Assembly: GCA_018268895.1 (NCBI GenBank)
Contig: JAFDVP010000001.1
Location: 124,001-188,000 of the forward strand
Reading direction: 5' to 3'
Origin: Acidobacteriota bacterium
GTDB lineage: Bacteria; Acidobacteriota; Terriglobia; Terriglobales; Acidobacteriaceae
Length of the DNA stretch: 64,000 bases
The first letter of the stretch is position 1; every line of letters starts with the position of its first letter. Position numbers and translations under genes: made by a program. Below the pieces are notes generated by a model. It was not told the DNA's origin. It did no database searches and saw nothing but the letters and a program-made list of their open reading frames with translations. Shown one piece after another: positions 8,366 through 16,767 of the stretch.

Positions 8366-9412
8366 ATGCCCAACGATCAAGCTGAGGGAACACAGGTGCG
8401 TTGCACCGGTTCCATGCAAAGCTACCTGCGATATGAACGCATCTTCGTCACAGTTTTTCTGCTGTTCGCATGCGCGACCCTGGGGCACTTTTCGCATGAA
8501 TCCTATTACATTTATTCAACAGATCACCATGTCTCTCTGTTTGAGGCGCCGAAGGTGCTTTATGCGCCCGAGGCCTATCGAGTCGCGATTCCATGGCTAG
8601 GGCGTTTAGTCGCTCACGTTGTTCCTGGTTTGGATTCAAGCGTTATCTATGCGGCTATCGGCGTTCTATTCATTTTCCCCGCTTTGTACTTGTTCTATCT
8701 CCTGGCGGTGAAGGACATCGCGGTCGAGCGCTCGATATACGGCCGCGTTGCCGCCGTTGCGCTATTTCTGGCATTCATCCAGTTTCCTTTGACCTGGGTT
8801 GTTCCCTGGCAGCGTCCTGAAACACTGCCAAATACCTTCTATCTGGCTGGCGTTCTCTGGTTGCTTTCGAAACAAACCAGAGGCGTTCTGCCAATTGTGT
8901 CGCTTTTGGTGCTGACACTCTGGCAGAGCTTCGTTCGTGCCGATATCCCCTTTGTCTTCGGTACGGCGCTGGCCCTGGGAAGCATGTTTGGCGATGCGTT
9001 CGCGGATTTCGGCAGCAGGCGCTCCAATCTCCTGACTGGAGGGGCTATCGCTGCCCTAGCGGTGACGATACAGCTTTACCTGCAGCGAATACGCTTTCCA
9101 CATCTGGAGTACCCTCCGGACACCGCAGTTGTTCAGTTGTGGCGCAACGTTACTCCTCATGGGATTGTTGGCTTTGCGCTGGCAATGATGCCTGTTGCTC
9201 TTGTCGTATTGATACTCCAGGTGAAGCGAGTTCGAGTCACAGCGTTCGATTCCCTGGTGTTGGTTGCCAGCGGCCTCTACCTTCCGCTTTGGCTCACGGT
9301 GGGTATTGTGAGTGAAGTTCGCATCTTTGTCCCGTTCCTCTTTGCTGTTTGTGCCGTAGGCGCCAGGCTGGGAGCGGCAACTGCCATCAATGCGATTGAA
9401 GGCCATGGCTGA
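8366..9412 (+). CDS. Polytopic membrane protein of unknown function
   Basis: I do not recognise this family with confidence. The product (348 residues from ATG 8366, 332 from the alternative ATG 8414) has about eight to nine hydrophobic segments: FVTVFLLFACATLGHF near residue 30, VIYAAIGVLFIFPALYLFYLL near 95, AVALFLAFIQFPLTWVV near 130, and others to the end. Between the first two lies a polar, probably extracytoplasmic stretch with YSTDHHVSLFEAPKVLYAPEAYR. The topology recalls small GT-C-like or polysaccharide-related membrane proteins, but no catalytic DXD or acidic first-loop signature stands out. It is transcribed alone between the helicase and the ABC-F gene. Confidence 0.65.
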   Translation: MPNDQAEGTQVRCTGSMQSYLRYERIFVTVFLLFACATLGHFSHESYYIYSTDHHVSLFEAPKVLYAPEAYRVAIPWLGRLVAHVVPGLDSSVIYAAIGVLFIFPALYLFYLLAVKDIAVERSIYGRVAAVALFLAFIQFPLTWVVPWQRPETLPNTFYLAGVLWLLSKQTRGVLPIVSLLVLTLWQSFVRADIPFVFGTALALGSMFGDAFADFGSRRSNLLTGGAIAALAVTIQLYLQRIRFPHLEYPPDTAVVQLWRNVTPHGIVGFALAMMPVALVVLILQVKRVRVTAFDSLVLVASGLYLPLWLTVGIVSEVRIFVPFLFAVCAVGARLGAATAINAIEGHG

Positions 9413-9510
9413 GGCGTGCAATCTCCCAGGCGATGTGTAAGCCTCACGTTTGAATGGTGGCAGGCTTAGCGCCTGCAATGCAGTGAAGGCTGTAAAATAG
9501 AAGAAATACG

Positions 9511-11148
9511 ATGATCTCCGTTTCGAATGTCACTATGCGCTATGGATCGAAGCTCCTCTTTGAGGATGTTTCGGTCACGTTCACCACGGGCCGCCGCTAC
9601 GGCCTCACCGGCCCCAATGGCGCCGGCAAATCCACCTTCATGAAGGTGCTCACCGGCGAGATCGACGCCCAGAAGGGCTCTGTCGTTCGCCCTAAAAAAG
9701 TCGGCGTCCTCAAGCAGGACCAGTACGAGTTCGACGCCTATCGCGTGATCGACACCGTCATCATGGGCAACAAGGCCCTGTGGGCGGCGCTTGAAGAACG
9801 TGAGCGCATCTACGAGAAGCCGGAGCTGACGGACGAAGACGGTTCGCGCCTCGGAGAGCTCGAGGGCATCGTCGGCGACGAGGACGGCTATGAGGCCGAG
9901 TCGAACGCCGCAGTGCTGCTGCAAGGCCTCGATATCCCAGACGAAGTGCACGAACGCAAGATGAGCGAACTGCAGGGCGGCCAGAAGGTCCGCGTGCTCC
10001 TTGCGCAGGCCCTCTTCGGCAACCCCGAAGCTCTGCTGCTCGACGAGCCGACGAACTATCTCGATCTCGACTCCATCCACTGGCTGGAGAACTTCCTCAA
10101 CCGCTACAACGGCACAGTGATCACCATCTCGCACGATCGCTACTTCCTCAATTCAGTCTGCACGCATATCGCCGACATCGACTACGAGACGATCATCACC
10201 TACACCGGCGGCTACGACGACATGGTTCTGCAGAAGACGCAGGTCCGCTCCCGCATCGAGAGCCAGAACGAGCAGCGCGAAAAGAAGATCGCTCAGCTCA
10301 ACGATTTCATTGCGCGCTTCTCCGCCGGTACGCGCAGCTCGCAGGTCAACTCGCGTAAGAAGGAAGTCGAGCGGCTTGCAACGACCGAGCTTGCACGCTC
10401 GAATATCCAGCGCCCGTACATTCGCTTCGAAATGCTGCGCCCCTCGGGCAAGCACCTGCTCGAAGTCGAAGGCGTCAACAAGTCCTACACTCAACCCGAC
10501 GGTAAGACAGAACACGTGATCAATAACTTCTCCTCCGCCGTCATGCGCGGTGAGAAGGTTGTTCTCATCGGCCGCAACGCGCAAGGCAAGACGACGATGC
10601 TCAAGGCGCTGCTGGCCAACGCCGGGCTCGACGAGTCGCAGGCCTCCGACATCGACTCAGGCACCGTGAAATGGGGCCACGAGGCGCAGATTGGTTACTT
10701 CGCGCAGGACCACAAGGGCTCGATCCAACTCGGCATGACGGCGGCCGACTGGCTGCACCAGTTCGACCCGCAGGCCACCAAGGAAGACATCCGCGGCATT
10801 CTCGGCCAGATGCTCTTCCGCGGCGAAGAGGGCAACAAGAAGACGGATGCGCTCTCAGGCGGAGAGGCAGCGCGGTTGCTCTTCTGCAAACTGATGCTGC
10901 AGAAGCCGAATGTGCTTGTGCTTGACGAGCCGACGAACCACCTCGACCTCGAGAGCATCAACGCACTCAACCAGGCGATCCAGAAGTACGAGGGCACCGT
11001 CTTCCTCGTCACACATGACCAGGACCTGATCGAAGAGGCCGGCACGCGCATCTGGCACTTCGAGGGCGGCCCCGACGATTTCCGCATTACGGACCACAAG
11101 GGGCCGTATGAGGAGTATCAGCAGCAGCTTGCTGTTGCCGCAAAGTAG
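9511..11148 (+). CDS. ABC-F family ATPase, YbiT-like
   Basis: A soluble ABC-F protein with two nucleotide-binding domains and no membrane part. The family acts on the ribosome as translation factors or antibiotic-protection proteins. Domain 1 has Walker [10 protein letters not shown] (near residue 35), signature LQGGQ and Walker [13 protein letters not shown]. Domain 2 has Walker A GRNAQGKT, signature [10 protein letters not shown] and Walker [13 protein letters not shown]. The charged inter-domain linker (residues 245-300) holds [12 protein letters not shown]. The opening ([19 protein letters not shown]) and the length of 545 closely resemble E. coli YbiT. The specific cellular role is not known. 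A strong intrinsic terminator follows directly. Confidence 0.9.
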   Translation: MISVSNVTMRYGSKLLFEDVSVTFTTGRRYGLTGPNGAGKSTFMKVLTGEIDAQKGSVVRPKKVGVLKQDQYEFDAYRVIDTVIMGNKALWAALEERERIYEKPELTDEDGSRLGELEGIVGDEDGYEAESNAAVLLQGLDIPDEVHERKMSELQGGQKVRVLLAQALFGNPEALLLDEPTNYLDLDSIHWLENFLNRYNGTVITISHDRYFLNSVCTHIADIDYETIITYTGGYDDMVLQKTQVRSRIESQNEQREKKIAQLNDFIARFSAGTRSSQVNSRKKEVERLATTELARSNIQRPYIRFEMLRPSGKHLLEVEGVNKSYTQPDGKTEHVINNFSSAVMRGEKVVLIGRNAQGKTTMLKALLANAGLDESQASDIDSGTVKWGHEAQIGYFAQDHKGSIQLGMTAADWLHQFDPQATKEDIRGILGQMLFRGEEGNKKTDALSGGEAARLLFCKLMLQKPNVLVLDEPTNHLDLESINALNQAIQKYEGTVFLVTHDQDLIEEAGTRIWHFEGGPDDFRITDHKGPYEEYQQQLAVAAK

Positions 11149-11174
11149 CGCATATTTATTCAGGCGTCATACAA

Positions 11175-11209
11175 GAAGAGCGCGGCATTATCGCCGCGCT
11201 CTTCTTTTT
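11175..11209 (+). terminator. Rho-independent terminator after the ABC-F gene
   Basis: AAGAGCGCGGC (11176-11186) pairs with GCCGCGCTCTT (11193-11203) across the loop ATTATC. CTTTTTA follows. This 11-bp GC-rich stem plus U-tract is a textbook intrinsic terminator on the plus strand. Confidence 0.9.
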
Positions 11210-11323
11210 ATGCATGTTCTATACAGTGTTTATGCAGCTTTTCGCGCCTCTATCCTTCGGCATGGAATAATAGAAAAGAGAAGTCACTCTACTTCTTCAA
11301 AAAATCAGGCTCAGGCGGTCGAT

Positions 11324-12574
11324 ATGGCAAGTTCAACCCTGCACAGCGACACAGCAGAAGATCTCAAGGTGCAATCCACCACAACCTCGCGCCTCATCGC
11401 GCTTGAGGACAAGTACGGCGCGCACAACTACAAGCCTCTGGATGTCGTTGTCGAGCGCGCCTCAGGTGTGTGGATCTATGACGTCGAAGGCCGGCGGTAT
11501 CTCGACTTCCTCGCCGCGTACTCTGCCGTCAACCAGGGCCACTGCCATCCCCGCATCCTTGCCGCCATGCAGGAGCAGGCGCAGCGCGTTACGCTGACCT
11601 CGCGCGCCTTCCGCAACGACCAGCTTCCGCTCTTCTACAAGGAGGTCTCCGACCTCACCGGCTATGAGATGACGCTGCCCATGAACTCCGGCACCGAGGC
11701 CGTCGAGTCCGCGCTGAAGCTCGCGCGCAAGTGGGGCTACAAGGTCAAGGGCATTCCCGAGGGCAAGGCCGAGATCATCGTCTGCGAGAACAACTTCCAT
11801 GGCCGCACGATCTCAATCATCAGCTTCTCCACCGAACCGCAGTACCGCGACGGCTTCGGCCCTTATCTCTCCGGCTTCAAGATCATTCCGTTCGGCGATG
11901 CTGCAGCTCTCCGTGAGGCGATCACGCTCAACACCGCAGCCTTCCTCGTCGAGCCGATTCAGGGCGAAGCGGGTGTGCTGATTCCGCCCGCCGGCTACCT
12001 GGCCGAGGCGGCCGCGATCTGCAAAGAGAACAACGTTCTCTTCATGGCCGACGAGATTCAATCGGGCCTCGGCCGCACGGGCAAGCTCTTTGCCTATGAG
12101 CACGAGGGGATCAGGCCAGATGTGCTCATCGTTGGCAAGGCGCTCGCAGGCGGCTTCTATCCCGTCTCAGCGGTTCTTGCTTCGCGCGAGATCATAGGCC
12201 TGCTCAATCCCGGTGACCACGGCAGCACCTTCGGTGGAAATCCGATGGCCTGCGCGGTTGCGCGTGCCTCGATTCGCGTCATCGTCGAAGAACGGCTCGC
12301 CGAGCGCTCTGCCGAACTGGGCAGGCTGCTGATCGACCGCATCCGGCAGATTCGCAGCCCGCAGATTCGAGAAGTACGCGGCATGGGCCTCTGGGTTGCC
12401 ATCGAACTGAACGGCCCGGCGCGTCCCATCTGCGAGGCGCTCATGCGTGAGGGTCTTCTCTGCAAGGAGACGCACGACAACGTCATCCGCCTCGCTCCTC
12501 CGCTCACCATCGAGCGCGAAGACCTGCTCTGGGCCTGCGACCGCATCAAGGCAGTCCTCGAAGAGATGGCATAG
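11324..12574 (+). CDS. rocD: Ornithine--oxo-acid aminotransferase
   Basis: A PLP-dependent class III aminotransferase that converts ornithine and 2-oxoglutarate to glutamate semialdehyde and glutamate, linking arginine/ornithine breakdown to proline and glutamate. Visible features: [18 protein letters not shown] near residue 59, MNSGTEAVE (PLP phosphate contact), NNFHGRT, and [14 protein letters not shown] followed by the Schiff-base lysine K272 in VGKALAGG. The length of 416 is normal for RocD. The frame is open from 11108, inside the previous gene and terminator, so ATG 11324 is used; it gives a short polar N-terminus before the conserved core. Acetylornithine aminotransferase is less likely, because NHYK-like [13 protein letters not shown] at the N-terminus is typical of RocD. 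Confidence 0.9.
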   Translation: MASSTLHSDTAEDLKVQSTTTSRLIALEDKYGAHNYKPLDVVVERASGVWIYDVEGRRYLDFLAAYSAVNQGHCHPRILAAMQEQAQRVTLTSRAFRNDQLPLFYKEVSDLTGYEMTLPMNSGTEAVESALKLARKWGYKVKGIPEGKAEIIVCENNFHGRTISIISFSTEPQYRDGFGPYLSGFKIIPFGDAAALREAITLNTAAFLVEPIQGEAGVLIPPAGYLAEAAAICKENNVLFMADEIQSGLGRTGKLFAYEHEGIRPDVLIVGKALAGGFYPVSAVLASREIIGLLNPGDHGSTFGGNPMACAVARASIRVIVEERLAERSAELGRLLIDRIRQIRSPQIREVRGMGLWVAIELNGPARPICEALMREGLLCKETHDNVIRLAPPLTIEREDLLWACDRIKAVLEEMA

Positions 12575-12592
12575 CCGTCAAAGGCTATGCCA
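12567..12592. terminator. Perfect hairpin spanning both stop codons of convergent genes
   Basis: TGGCATAGCC (12567-12576) and GGCTATGCCA (12583-12592) form a 10-bp perfect stem with loop GTCAAA. The left arm contains the rocD stop (TAG 12572-12574) and the right arm contains the stop of the opposite DUF2235 gene. It has no T-tract on either strand, so it may act as a symmetrical end-of-gene barrier rather than a classical terminator. Confidence 0.5.
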
Positions 12593-13613
12593 CAACTACT
12601 TCGCTGGCGTATCCCGCATCGGGAAGCCCCGTGTTCTGCAGAGTAAGATTGCACGGCCGATAACTGCCGTCATGCTGGCAGCGGACTGCAACGCTGTTCG
12701 CCAGCGTCGCCTTCGCATCGATCTTCCGCGACTTGGGGAAGAGCCATACCGGGTTCCACGACTCGTGCTTCGTATCGAGCGCATATTTGGCCTCCGTTGG
12801 GCATGGATACTTCGCCAGCATTGTGGGGTCGATCGTTAGCCCCAGTGCCGCAGCTTTACACATCATCCACCCCAGCGGGATCTCCGACAGGGCAGAGCCG
12901 CTATCAGCGTCTTCTGCATAGCCGCCGCCTATATCCGAGTGGACACCGGTAAAGTAGACCTGCGAGATCGTCTGTCCCGGAGCCGGAGGCGTTGTCCAAA
13001 GCGTCGCCGGAAACTCTTCTCTCTTTTCATCGATCGCGACGGCGTGATACGCGTTCAGAATTCGGGGGTTGAGGCCCGTGTCCAGGAACCCATACAGCAG
13101 CGGACTCACACCGCCGATGATTGCAGGTATTCCTAGCGCGCCTACCGTGTCCCAGACACCAACCATCTTGATCTGAGGCTGAACCATGCCATACGAACTC
13201 AACGTCGCCAGCATCTCTACTCGCTTGTCCTTGTTCCGGTACGCTTCAAACGCAACTTCAACCTGGTTCGGGTCGGGATTCTTGGTAGGCAGGCCGCAAG
13301 CACCAATCATTCCGGCTATGCTTCGCGCCGTGTAGGCTCCGCGGCTGAAGCCGAAGATGAAGATGTCATCGCCCTCTTCGTAGATGCTGGCAATACTCGA
13401 ATAGCCATCCTTGACCTTCTGGAAGAGGCCGAAGCCGAAGGCTCCCCCTGCCAGCTTCTCAATCGGCAATCCATCCGCGCCAACGCCCGGATCGTAGAAC
13501 TTGAATTGTTGCCCCGGAATGGAGGAGATTGCGTTGGATATCTTCCAGACGTTGCTGTTGTTTCCCGTGCCGTCCCATGTCCCGTCCGCGCAGAATGCAA
13601 TTCGTCGGCTCAT
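12585..13613 (-). CDS. DUF2235 domain alpha/beta-hydrolase
   Basis: The DUF2235 fold is shared with Tle1-type phospholipase effectors, but stand-alone members like this have no assigned substrate. The start region SRRIAFCADGTWDGTGN is the family opening. The nucleophile elbow GFSRG has Ser90; WDTVGALG and GVHSDIGGGY supply the likely acid and catalytic His region. The protein has 342 residues. ATG 13613 is chosen because GAGAGGGA lies just upstream on the minus strand, rather than the GTG at 13628. No signal peptide is visible. No VgrG, PAAR or type VI secretion gene lies nearby, so an effector role is not supported by context. Confidence 0.85.
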   Translation of the reverse strand: MSRRIAFCADGTWDGTGNNSNVWKISNAISSIPGQQFKFYDPGVGADGLPIEKLAGGAFGFGLFQKVKDGYSSIASIYEEGDDIFIFGFSRGAYTARSIAGMIGACGLPTKNPDPNQVEVAFEAYRNKDKRVEMLATLSSYGMVQPQIKMVGVWDTVGALGIPAIIGGVSPLLYGFLDTGLNPRILNAYHAVAIDEKREEFPATLWTTPPAPGQTISQVYFTGVHSDIGGGYAEDADSGSALSEIPLGWMMCKAAALGLTIDPTMLAKYPCPTEAKYALDTKHESWNPVWLFPKSRKIDAKATLANSVAVRCQHDGSYRPCNLTLQNTGLPDAGYASEVVVA

Positions 13614-13745
13614 CGTCGTCCCTCTCACGATTCATAGATTGTGTTGGGGGCCCGTGGCACACACAATACCACCTCTCTCGCGATGGCGACTACGCAGGTT
13701 GAAGAATTCATGCGGCAGCTAAATCTTTTCAGGGCAAGGTTTGCG

Positions 13746-14768
13746 TCATTTCGCTTTGTCCGGCTCCGCGCGAAACGCTGCGAACGCGCGCTCCAACCCT
13801 TCACGCGTCGAGATCAGCGGCTGCCACCCGATGCTCTTCAGCTTCGTATTGCTGAACTGGTTGCCGCCCCACATCGCCCGCGTCTTGTAAGGCGTAAAGA
13901 TTGCTGGAAGTTGTCCCTTCGATTTGGCGCTGTACCTCTCCACCATCTTCGATCCCCACATCAGCGCGAAGTAGGGAACCGGGATCGACTTCACCGGCTT
14001 CACCTTGCGTTTGTAGAGCTTCAGATACTCACGCGAGGTCACCAGATCGTCGTCCACCACGTTGAAGACCTGCCCATCCACACCCTCATGCAAGGCAGCG
14101 ACGACAATTGCCTCGGCGCAGTTGTCCACATAGGTCAGCGGCAGCAGGTTCTTCCCGCCAAGGTGAAGAAACCTTCCGAAGAGACTCAGGCCCACGCGGT
14201 TTGAGAAGTGTCCTCCCCCGGGCCCATAGATCACGCCCGGCCGCAGCACCACCAGCTCGAAGCCATACCGCTCGCGATACTCCCAGAACAACTGCTCCTG
14301 CCTGAGCTTCGAGTGCGAGTACACATCGCGCTGCTCCGGGTGCCGCTCGAGCGGCGTGCTCTCATCGACCATCGCGCCGCGCGGCAACTCCGCGACTCCC
14401 ATCGCGCCAAACGAGCTGACCAGGACTACGCGTATCGGCCGCAACTCGTTCACCACGGCCTCCAGCAGGTTGCGTGAGGCGACGACCGAGTCCAGGAACA
14501 TCTCCGCCGGCGAACCCTTCAGCGCCGCTGCTGCGTGGATCACGATGCCGCATCCAGTCAGCGCCGAGCTAATCTCCACCGCGTTGCGCAGATTGACCGC
14601 AACATACTCCAGCCTTGCCGCTGGATATCGTGCGGCGATGGCATCAAGCCCACAGGCCTTCGATTTGTCGCGCAACATGCAGCGCAGGTCGGTCTCTCCG
14701 TGCGCGAGCAGCCGCTCGACGATGGCCTTGCCCAGAAAACCTCCGGCTCCGGTGACAAGTATCTTCAT
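13746..14768 (-). CDS. NAD(P)-dependent epimerase/dehydratase, extended SDR
   Basis: An extended short-chain dehydrogenase/reductase. It begins with the nucleotide-binding turn TGAGGFLGKAIVERLL, has the SDR Ser region (VLVSSFGAMG), and carries the catalytic Tyr150-x3-Lys154 (YSHSK). RPGVIYGPGG is the usual substrate-domain motif. The overall pattern recalls 3-beta-hydroxysteroid dehydrogenase/isomerase-like and nucleotide-sugar epimerases; the substrate cannot be told. The start ATG at 14768 overlaps the stop of the upstream oxidoreductase gene (ATGA), so the two are translationally coupled and probably act in one pathway. The longer open frame to 15140 overlaps the neighbour's coding sequence and is a shadow. 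Confidence 0.88.
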   Translation of the reverse strand: MKILVTGAGGFLGKAIVERLLAHGETDLRCMLRDKSKACGLDAIAARYPAARLEYVAVNLRNAVEISSALTGCGIVIHAAAALKGSPAEMFLDSVVASRNLLEAVVNELRPIRVVLVSSFGAMGVAELPRGAMVDESTPLERHPEQRDVYSHSKLRQEQLFWEYRERYGFELVVLRPGVIYGPGGGHFSNRVGLSLFGRFLHLGGKNLLPLTYVDNCAEAIVVAALHEGVDGQVFNVVDDDLVTSREYLKLYKRKVKPVKSIPVPYFALMWGSKMVERYSAKSKGQLPAIFTPYKTRAMWGGNQFSNTKLKSIGWQPLISTREGLERAFAAFRAEPDKAK

Positions 14769-15871
14769 CGCGCACCCTCCGTCACCGTCGGCGGATACAC
14801 CTGTCCGATCACGCGGTCCATTACGTCGGCCACGCGCACAATCTCGGAGTAGGGAATCGGGGGAGCGCCGCCGTCCCTGATCCCTGCGTAAAACAGCTCC
14901 AGTAGCTTCGACATGCCTGCAAAGAAGTGAAACTCGGCGCGCCGGAACTGGCCGACGTTTTTCTTCGCCTCGCCCAGATACCTCCCCGCCATCTGCAATG
15001 GAGGGGCCAGCCGTCCCACCGCGCTCGGATACCTTTGCGATGCCGTAGATACAACGGTGCGGTTGTTGAAGTCGACCTCCACCGTCGCTTTCGTTCCGTA
15101 TACCTTCAGCGTGTTCGCCACCGGCCGCGCATGAGAGCATAGGCTGCCATACGCCGACACTCCACCTGCGCGCAAAAACACACGAAGCTCATCCAGCATG
15201 GCGTCCGTTGCATCGCCGCGCACGGCCTCGCGCCGCTTGAACGCAAAGGCGTGGATCTCGGGCTCCACGTCCGGAAACAGCGGAACGATGCGGTTGAAGA
15301 TGTGGTCCATCATGTTCTGAAACAGCTTTCCAGGCAGCCGATGGACCCAGTGCCCGGCATCGCTCATCAGCGCCTGGCCGTAGGCTCCCGCAAGGTCGTA
15401 GCCGATGAAGGCTTCAACATGCACTGGCTCGCCAATCACGTCACGCGCTAGCATCTCCTTGAACTGCATCGCAGGCGGATCGAAGTTGGGCCAGTAGTTG
15501 ATCGTCATCTGCCGCCCGCCTGCAACCACTGCGCCAATCAACTCGCGCGAGGCTGAAGCCGTTAGCGCCAGCGGCTTTTCCAGAAAGACATGAGCGCCGG
15601 CCTCGACACACTGCCGTGTCAGTGGCACATGCGCGGCAGGCGGCGTCGTGATGTGTACGACGTCCAGGCGCTCCTTCGCCAGCATCTCGCCCACGTCACC
15701 ATACCAAGCGGGAACGCCGTAGCGCACCGCAAGCTGCTCGGCCAGCAGGGGCTCGCGATCGCACACGGCGGCGAGCTCCGCACCATCGAGGTGTTTGACG
15801 ACCTCGGCATGCCCATCGGCGATCTTTCCGCAGCCAACGATTCCTACGCGCAGTGTCTTCAGAGACGGCAT
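14765..15871 (-). CDS. Gfo/Idh/MocA family oxidoreductase
   Basis: A 368-residue NAD(P)-dependent oxidoreductase of the glucose-fructose oxidoreductase/inositol dehydrogenase family. The N-terminal Rossmann fold has VGIVGCGKIADGHAE, and EKPLAL contains the conserved Lys of the family. HITTPPAAHVPLTRQCVEAGAHVFLEKP is the typical stretch leading into it, shown here by its key residues. The C-terminal half is the mixed-sheet substrate domain. Members act on sugars, inositols or nucleotide sugars, or reduce biliverdin, so the substrate is unknown. The coupled downstream SDR gene (four-base overlap) suggests joint modification of a sugar or similar ketone intermediate. Confidence 0.88.
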   Translation of the reverse strand: MPSLKTLRVGIVGCGKIADGHAEVVKHLDGAELAAVCDREPLLAEQLAVRYGVPAWYGDVGEMLAKERLDVVHITTPPAAHVPLTRQCVEAGAHVFLEKPLALTASASRELIGAVVAGGRQMTINYWPNFDPPAMQFKEMLARDVIGEPVHVEAFIGYDLAGAYGQALMSDAGHWVHRLPGKLFQNMMDHIFNRIVPLFPDVEPEIHAFAFKRREAVRGDATDAMLDELRVFLRAGGVSAYGSLCSHARPVANTLKVYGTKATVEVDFNNRTVVSTASQRYPSAVGRLAPPLQMAGRYLGEAKKNVGQFRRAEFHFFAGMSKLLELFYAGIRDGGAPPIPYSEIVRVADVMDRVIGQVYPPTVTEGAR

Positions 15872-16051
15872 CTCTATCAGGTTACAGAAAGCAGGCGATG
15901 CAATGGCAGCTCTCTTCCGCCAATGCAGTAACGCGTGCGATAACCCTATCGCATTGCGCTTTATGTGGAACGCTTTCGCGCATTCTCACAAAATGGCATA
16001 CTAACCATCCAGTAAGCGCAACGACATCGGGAAGGGAAGTGCCTGTAGTTT

Positions 16052-16465
16052 ATGCCAGAGACCGAACCAGCCAGAGAGCCTGTAAAAGCCCGGGGAAGAA
16101 ATGTGCTCGGTCAGCCGCTGGAGGTCTGCGGATGCCAGCCGATGACAGGCTTCTATCGCACGGGCTGCTGCGAGACCGGTCCGGACGATCTCGGTGTCCA
16201 CACCGTCTGCTGCATCGTCAGTGAGGAGTTTCTGCGTGTTTCCCGGCTGCTCGGCAATGACCTGAGCACCCCCATGCCCCAGTTCGGTTTTCCTGGCCTG
16301 AAGTCCGGCGACCGATGGTGCGTCTGCGCCGCTCGCTGGTTCGAGGTCCAGCAGGAAGGCGCAGGCTGCCCCATCATCCTGGAGGCCACACACGAGGCGA
16401 CGCTCGCCATCGTTCCCTTCGAAATCCTCATTCAATACGCTGTCATCCCCGACACGCTGCATTAG
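16052..16465 (+). CDS. DUF2237 family protein
   Basis: A 137-residue protein whose body matches the DUF2237 pattern: NVLGQPLEVC, PMTGFYRTGCC, GVHTVCCIV, GNDLSTPMPQFGFPGLK, GDRWCVCAARW and LEATHEATL. The many conserved Cys residues (CC near 39-40 and 53-54, CVC near 90) suggest a metal or redox role, but no activity is established for the family as far as I know. ATG 16052 sits in the divergent gap opposite the oxidoreductase/SDR pair. No operon partner is visible on the plus strand. Confidence 0.85.
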   Translation: MPETEPAREPVKARGRNVLGQPLEVCGCQPMTGFYRTGCCETGPDDLGVHTVCCIVSEEFLRVSRLLGNDLSTPMPQFGFPGLKSGDRWCVCAARWFEVQQEGAGCPIILEATHEATLAIVPFEILIQYAVIPDTLH

Positions 16466-16767
16466 CGGCAGCACAAAGTGGCCGGAAGAGGTGCCTGGCA
16501 GTTCCGGCTTCATCGACCTGGTTCCAGCTAAAAAAGCGTCGTGTATCGACGTAAGACTTCTAAAAGCCTGTCAATAAGAGAGGTCCACGCGAACCTCTCT
16601 TGACAATTGCCTACTATTGGCTTGAACTTAGGAGTATTACCAGATTTCACCTTCAAGCCCAAACTGAATCCAGCTTCGGCAGATTTCACAGCCGAATGCA
16701 GCGGTTAGCCCTCGACTTCTCCGAGTACCGCCCTACATCGTGTTGTTCTTCAAGGAGCCAGTACACA
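16466..16767 (+). promoter_or_regulatory. 302-base leader of the TonB receptor gene with a long inverted repeat
   Basis: TGTCA-ATA-AGAGAGGT (16569-16584) can pair with ACCTCTCTTGACA (16593-16605), giving 13 bp with a three-base bulge. The right arm ends in TTGACA, a consensus -35 hexamer (16600-16605). No equally good -10 follows at 17 bases (TGAACT). The hairpin could end the DUF2237 transcript or serve as an operator over the promoter. No gene is visible in the rest of the gap. Confidence 0.4.

Noticed and set aside
9452..9480. Hairpin GCAGGC/GCCTGC before the ABC-F gene as a family 2 repeat
   Set aside because: It shares only a general hairpin form; the flanking AAGGGCACGG and CCCCTGAGG parts are missing.
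14769..15140. N-terminal extension of the SDR gene
   Set aside because: The extension overlaps the oxidoreductase gene in another frame; the SDR nucleotide-binding motif begins exactly at ATG 14768, which also makes an ATGA junction.
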